7,730 nucleotides of DNA, from NCBI GenBank assembly GCA_021785795.1, contig JAJYEK010000174.1, positions 1 through 7,730 on the forward strand, given 5' to 3'. The notes beneath the pieces were generated by a model that saw only the letters and a list, made by a program, of their open reading frames with translations, searched no databases and had not been told where the DNA came from. Origin of the DNA: Pseudomonadota bacterium (lineage in GTDB: Bacteria; Pseudomonadota; Gammaproteobacteria; Acidiferrobacterales; UBA6901). A program made the translations under genes and the position numbers. Positions 4,397 to 7,730 of the stretch are shown here, one piece after another. Each line of letters starts with the position of its first letter. Position 1 is the first letter of the stretch.

Positions 4397-6792
4397 TTTC
4401 CGCGGCGACGGCCCACCATCTTCCAGTCACCGATCCAGCCGCACAATTCCGCGATGCGATACGCGCCGCCGGGCTGGAGCCGCCGGAGGTGATCGAGCGT
4501 GGCAATTTTCACCGCTTCCCCGGTGTCGGCAAACGCAACGGCAACACCGCGGCCTGGTGCAAGCTGTTCGACGACGGCCTGGGCGGATGCTTCGGAGATT
4601 GGTCTTCCGGTTTCTCCGAACACTGGCAGGCGAAGCGCGACAAACCGTTTTCCGCGATGGAACGGGAAGCCTTCAAGCGTCATGTGGCCGAGGCGCAAGC
4701 TCAAGCTGAGGCTGAGTGCAAGGCGCGGCAGGACGAAGCCGCCAAGAAGGCGGCGGCGATCTGGCAAGCGGCGCGGCCCGCACCGGATGACCACCCCTAT
4801 TTGATCAGCAAGGGGATCAAGGCACATGGCCTGCGGCTACACAAGGAAACCCTCGTCGTGCCGATGCGCGATGGCGCGGAACTGCACAGCCTGCAATTCA
4901 TCGCGGCCGATGGCGAGAAGCGTTTTCTCACTGGCGGCCGCACGGCCGGCTGTTATTTCAGCATTGGCACCACGCAAGGCGCGGCGGCCTTGTGCATCGC
5001 CGAAGGCTTTGCAACCAGCGCGACCATCTACGAAGCAACCCAGCACCCTGTGGCCGTGGTGTTCAGTGCCGGGAATCTGCTTCCGGTAGCACAGGCGCTG
5101 CGGGAGAAGTTTCCCGAGATGCGTCTGATCCTCTGCGCCGACGATGATCTCTGCACCGATGGCAACCCCGGAATGACTAAAGCACGGGAGGCGGCACACG
5201 CCGTCAGCGGGTTACTGGCCATCCCCGACTTCGGCTCCGACCGCCCTGACGGCGCCACCGACCTCAACGATCTACACCGACATACTGGGGCCGATGCAGT
5301 ACGTGCGTGCATCGAGCGGGCCGCTCCCCCCGACCATGCTGACCCAGGAGATACAGCCGGCGACGACCTGAAGGGGCAGAAATCGGACAAGGAAACCATT
5401 GAGCACCTAGCGGCCCTGTCTCCACTCGAATATGACCGGGTGAGGAAAGACAACGCCAAAGCACTGGAAGTGCGACCTGGAACTCTGGACAAGATGGTAG
5501 CGACGGCCCGGAAAACAGATGGCGACGATGACTTGTGTATGGCGGATGTAGAGCCCTGGCCAGATCCCATTGACCCCGCCAGACTCCTGACGGCAATCTC
5601 TGCGACGGTCGCCCGCTTCGTCGTTTGCAATCCGGAGACGGCGCACGCGGCGGCCTTGTGGGTGGCGATGACCTGGTTAATGGACGCGGTGTCGATTGCG
5701 CCCTTGGCCGCGATAACGGCACCCGAGAAAAGGTGCGGCAAGTCGCAATTGTTGTTCATCCTGGGGCGCCTGTCTCACCGCCCCTTGACCGCCAGCAACA
5801 TTAGCCCGGCAGCGATGTTTCGGGCCATAGATGCGTGGCGACCAACCCTGTTGGTGGATGAGTGCGATGCCTTCATGCGCGACAATGAGGAACTGCGCGG
5901 CATAATCAATGCCGGCCATACCCGTGACTCGGCCTATGTGGTGCGCGTGGTGGGCGAGGATCTGAAGCCTCAGAGGTTCAGCGTTTGGGGTGCCAAGGCG
6001 CTGGCTGGTATCGGTCATCTGGCCGATACCCTCATGGACCGGGCCATCATACTGGTTCTTCGGCGCAAGCTCCCCACTGAGCATGTCGACCGCCTGCGCC
6101 ACGCCGAGGACGATCTGTTCCAAGTGCTTGCCGCGAAGCTGGCCCGCTTTGCCAATGACAACCGCGATGCCATCCGCCGTGCCCGGCCGGATCTGCCGGA
6201 CAGTCTCAACGACAGAGCGCAAGACAATTGGGAACCGTTGCTCGCAATTGCCGACGTGGCCGGCGGCGAATGGCCGGAACTGGCGAGAAAGGCGGCGCTG
6301 AAGCTATCGGGCACCGACAGCCCGACCATGACGATTGGGACGGAGCTCCTGGCCGACATTCAGGAGCTATTCGAGGGTAAGGGGGTAGAACGCATCAGGG
6401 TAGACGACCTGATCGAGGCGCTATGTGCCGACGATGAGAAACCTTGGGCCACCTACAATCGGGGCAAGCCTATCACACCGCGGCAGGTGGCAAAGAAACT
6501 GTCCGAGTACCACATCAGCAGTCAGACCATCCGCTTCGGGAGCCACACTAAGAAAGGCTACTACCTCAAATCCTTCGAGGAAGCTTTTGCGCGATATTTG
6601 GCCCCCTCCCCCCTCCCAAGCGTAACACCGTCACAACCGAGTATTGGCGCGGCTTCGCGTGTTACGGATGACCCGTCACGTTACGGCAACAAAAACGAAT
6701 CCGTAACACCAAAACCCTTGCAGCATAAGGCTTGTGACGGTGTTACGGATAAAAAGGGGGGTGAAGGAAAAATTGATGAGGTGGAAGTATGA
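4393..6792 (+). CDS. TOPRIM primase fused to DUF3631 P-loop ATPase/helicase-like domain
   Basis: This 799-residue cytosolic protein probably primes and unwinds the element's DNA. The N-terminal region (15-80) has the pattern seen before TOPRIM modules in phage and plasmid primases (FRDAIRAAGL, RFPGVGKRNG, FGDWSSGF), without a clear zinc ribbon. A charged Ala/Glu/Lys-rich helix (90-125) follows. The TOPRIM core has Glu204 in IAEGFATS and the acidic DDD at 250-252 in LILCADDD, the metal ligands. After a linker (310-390) comes the DUF3631 domain, with a Walker A-like APEKRCGKS (443-451) and Walker B LLVDECDAF (486-494). The C-terminal 737-799 is Pro/Thr/Ser-rich, and its codons carry the GTTACGG repeat cluster. 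GGGGAG (4381-4386) precedes the ATG. The gene overlaps both neighbours by ATGA. The domain fusion is clear; a role in element replication, as for P4 alpha, is inferred. Confidence 0.92.
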   Translation: MISAATAHHLPVTDPAAQFRDAIRAAGLEPPEVIERGNFHRFPGVGKRNGNTAAWCKLFDDGLGGCFGDWSSGFSEHWQAKRDKPFSAMEREAFKRHVAEAQAQAEAECKARQDEAAKKAAAIWQAARPAPDDHPYLISKGIKAHGLRLHKETLVVPMRDGAELHSLQFIAADGEKRFLTGGRTAGCYFSIGTTQGAAALCIAEGFATSATIYEATQHPVAVVFSAGNLLPVAQALREKFPEMRLILCADDDLCTDGNPGMTKAREAAHAVSGLLAIPDFGSDRPDGATDLNDLHRHTGADAVRACIERAAPPDHADPGDTAGDDLKGQKSDKETIEHLAALSPLEYDRVRKDNAKALEVRPGTLDKMVATARKTDGDDDLCMADVEPWPDPIDPARLLTAISATVARFVVCNPETAHAAALWVAMTWLMDAVSIAPLAAITAPEKRCGKSQLLFILGRLSHRPLTASNISPAAMFRAIDAWRPTLLVDECDAFMRDNEELRGIINAGHTRDSAYVVRVVGEDLKPQRFSVWGAKALAGIGHLADTLMDRAIILVLRRKLPTEHVDRLRHAEDDLFQVLAAKLARFANDNRDAIRRARPDLPDSLNDRAQDNWEPLLAIADVAGGEWPELARKAALKLSGTDSPTMTIGTELLADIQELFEGKGVERIRVDDLIEALCADDEKPWATYNRGKPITPRQVAKKLSEYHISSQTIRFGSHTKKGYYLKSFEEAFARYLAPSPLPSVTPSQPSIGAASRVTDDPSRYGNKNESVTPKPLQHKACDGVTDKKGGEGKIDEVEV
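6621..6750. repeat. Cluster of GTTACGG-type inverted repeats, candidate origin or primase-binding site
   Basis: Five copies of the core GTTACG(G) fall in 130 bases: reverse at 6621, forward at 6661 and 6680, reverse at 6701, forward at 6742. The 16-mer CGTAACACCGTCACAA (6621-6636) is the exact reverse complement of 6732-6747, and ATCCGTAACACC (6699-6710) is the exact reverse complement of 6739-6750. A second motif CCGTCAC/GTGACGG accompanies it at 6628, 6673 and 6734. The region is the low-complexity 3' end of the primase gene, where protein constraint is weak. In phage P4 the primase binds short repeats in ori and crr, so a similar role is plausible. A strong mRNA hairpin near the gene end is an alternative. 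Confidence 0.6.
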
Positions 6793-7304
6793 CGCCGGCA
6801 ACAATCATCCGCGAGGCCACCAAAGCGGGCATCGCATTGTTTCTGACCGATTCCGGCACGATCAAGGTTCGCGGTGAGGCGGCCGCGGTCAACCAATTCA
6901 CCCCGCTGATCCGCGAGCATAAGGCCGAGCTGATCGAATGGCTGGCCACCCCGACCCAAGATTCTGACGAACTGCGCGAGGCTGCTGGCCCCGACTGGCT
7001 CGAGGCCAAACATGATCCGGCCATGCTTGACGCCCTGGCACGAGCAATCGAGGTCCGCAAGATGCGCGAGCGCGGCGAAGTGCCACCGCACTACACGGCG
7101 AGTACGGTTTGTCGAGGCTGCGGGCTCGTCCCGATCTTCCCTGGCGTACCGGAGCACGTGGACGGCTGTCCCTGGTGCTGGAATCGCGTGGCAGGTAATC
7201 CAATGCCGAGGGCGCCGCAGCGGTCACCGGCGAAGATGGGGCACAACGTCGATACCGGCGGCACGTGTGCAACCGGTCAGAAATCCGTGACCGAAAGAGC
7301 ATAA
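6789..7304 (+). CDS. TubC-N-like docking domain with zinc ribbon
   Basis: This 171-residue protein has two parts. Residues 1-52 (TIIREATKAGIALFL, then IKVRGE, then LIREHKAELIEWL) match the fold pattern of the TubC N-terminal docking domain, a small helix-hairpin-helix unit first described in hybrid NRPS-PKS enzymes and also found beside island primases. A charged helical stretch (70-95) leads to a zinc-ribbon pattern with Cys108-x2-Cys111 and Cys127-x2-Cys130. The C-terminal tail (135-171) looks disordered. The ATG overlaps the primase stop (ATGA), and GAGGTGG precedes it. There is no NRPS or PKS gene nearby, so the docking partner is likely the primase or another element protein. I infer an accessory role in replication; binding to nucleic acid through the ribbon is possible. 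The domain call for 1-52 is fairly sure; the role is unknown. Confidence 0.75.
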   Translation: MTPATIIREATKAGIALFLTDSGTIKVRGEAAAVNQFTPLIREHKAELIEWLATPTQDSDELREAAGPDWLEAKHDPAMLDALARAIEVRKMRERGEVPPHYTASTVCRGCGLVPIFPGVPEHVDGCPWCWNRVAGNPMPRAPQRSPAKMGHNVDTGGTCATGQKSVTERA

Positions 7305-7342
7305 ACGGTATTCAACCGCGGCATCGCCGCAGGAGACGATTC

Positions 7343-7516
7343 ATGAACTTTGGAATCATCGGGAAAGCTGGCCGGCGCCGGCCAAGGCCTGGGCCAAGCG
7401 GATATGGTGGCTCGTCGAAGCTCCTAGCTGCTGCAGAGCAGCTCAGCCGCATCGCATGGGACGCAGGGATGATGTCGTATTTTCGGGATCGCGTCTTCTG
7501 TAAATGGGCCGGATAG
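7343..7516 (+). CDS. 57-residue small protein of unknown function, possibly amber-truncated
   Basis: AGGAGA (7331-7336) lies six bases before the ATG, just after a GCGGC/GCCGC hairpin (7318-7322 with 7326-7330). The product has a basic N-terminus (KAGRRRPRPGPSGYGG, residues 8-23), then a helical part (SKLLAAAEQLSRIAWDAG) and YFRDRVFCKWAG at the end. I recognise no named family. The reading frame continues beyond the TAG at 7514-7516 for nine protein-like codons (HCVEELERF) up to a TGA at 7544-7546, so the original protein may have had about 67 residues. The start of the gene contains a perfect 16-bp palindrome (7369-7384). It follows the primase operon by 38 bases and is likely cotranscribed. 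Confidence 0.6.
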   Translation: MNFGIIGKAGRRRPRPGPSGYGGSSKLLAAAEQLSRIAWDAGMMSYFRDRVFCKWAG

Positions 7517-7652
7517 CACTGCGTCGAAGAACTCGAACGCTTCTGACAGCCGCTTGTCTGGCGCCGTGAAAGCCCACAATCGTTCACCAGATGAACCAGT
7601 ACGTTAACAACGACGCTCGCGGCGTAGCCTGATATAGCAGGAAAAAAACAGG

Positions 7653-7730
7653 ATGGCGAAATTCACAAAAGGCAAGAGCGGCAATCCCAAGGGCCGGCCG
7701 ACGGGTGCAGGCGAAGTGGCGAAGTTGCGT
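7653..7730 (+). CDS. DUF5681 protein, N-terminal fragment cut by the window end
   Basis: Twenty-six codons are present, reading into the window edge. The motif KGKSGNPKGRPTGAGEV (residues 6-22) is the signature start of DUF5681 proteins, short basic proteins often encoded in phage-like and other mobile regions, frequently ahead of packaging or terminase-type genes. CAGGAA (7638-7643) lies nine bases upstream of the ATG, and ACAGG directly abuts it. The basic Gly/Asn/Pro motif suggests nucleic-acid contact, which is not proven for the family. The interval 7547-7652 before it shows only a possible 13-codon frame near 7590 and no RNA or terminator that I can support. Confidence 0.82.
   Translation, partial: MAKFTKGKSGNPKGRPTGAGEVAKLR

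Noticed and set aside
4333..4827. Minus-strand open frame of 164 codons
   Set aside because: It is antisense to the start of the primase gene, which has clear motifs; its sequence is low-complexity and unlike any family I know.
5028..5759. Long minus-strand open frame of 243 codons
   Set aside because: It lies wholly inside the primase gene, antisense, has a Ser/Arg/Ala-rich composition typical of a GC-rich shadow frame, and no ribosome site or recognisable motif.
6621..6750. CRISPR-like array
   Set aside because: The repeats are short, alternate in orientation, are unevenly spaced and lie within a coding sequence; there are no uniform spacers or cas genes.

Overview
The window looks like the start of an integrated mobile element (a satellite- or prophage-like island) in a moderately GC-rich proteobacterium. 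The evidence is clear Shine-Dalgarno sites, a Gram-negative lipoprotein with a lipobox, tightly overlapping reading frames, and a gene set typical of proteobacterial islands: tyrosine recombinase, AlpA-like DNA-binding protein, TOPRIM-DUF3631 primase/ATPase, TubC-N-like protein and DUF5681 protein. The genus cannot be named from this sequence alone.

Layout. 17-469 (+): a YpsA-like putative molybdenum-cofactor carrier protein of the SLOG superfamily. 470-925: no intact gene; the minus strand seems to hold a decayed gene split over two frames. 926-1672 (-): a glycine-linker lipoprotein. 1673-1932: a divergent control region with an inverted repeat over a possible promoter, alternative hairpins ending in a T-run, and a folded leader that I read as a C4-antisense-RNA-like element able to mask the ribosome site of the next gene. 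1933-2863 (+): a 69-residue protein of unknown function, coupled to a short FimB-type tyrosine recombinase with all its catalytic residues. An 11-8-11 bp inverted repeat shaped like a recombinase core site lies inside the recombinase gene. 2864-3005: a second foldable leader, with a loop complementary to the next ribosome site. 3006-3803 (+): a two-part protein of unknown function. 3804-3924: a 20-bp tandem repeat upstream of a possible promoter.

3925-7304 (+) is a tight replication-type operon: HTH protein, a 28-codon frame, a 46-codon frame, a 799-residue TOPRIM + DUF3631 protein, and a TubC-N/zinc-ribbon protein. Every junction overlaps by four bases (GTGA or ATGA). The 3' end of the primase gene carries a dense cluster of GTTACGG-type inverted repeats, a candidate primase-binding site or origin. 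It is followed by a 57-residue protein that may be cut short by an amber codon, and by the first 26 codons of a DUF5681 protein.

As a working model, the recombinase moves the element, the AlpA-like protein acts as regulator or directionality factor, the primase/ATPase replicates the excised form, and the two folded leaders restrain translation of the early genes. Only the family assignments are well supported. The RNA, origin and attachment-site roles are inferred from sequence geometry.
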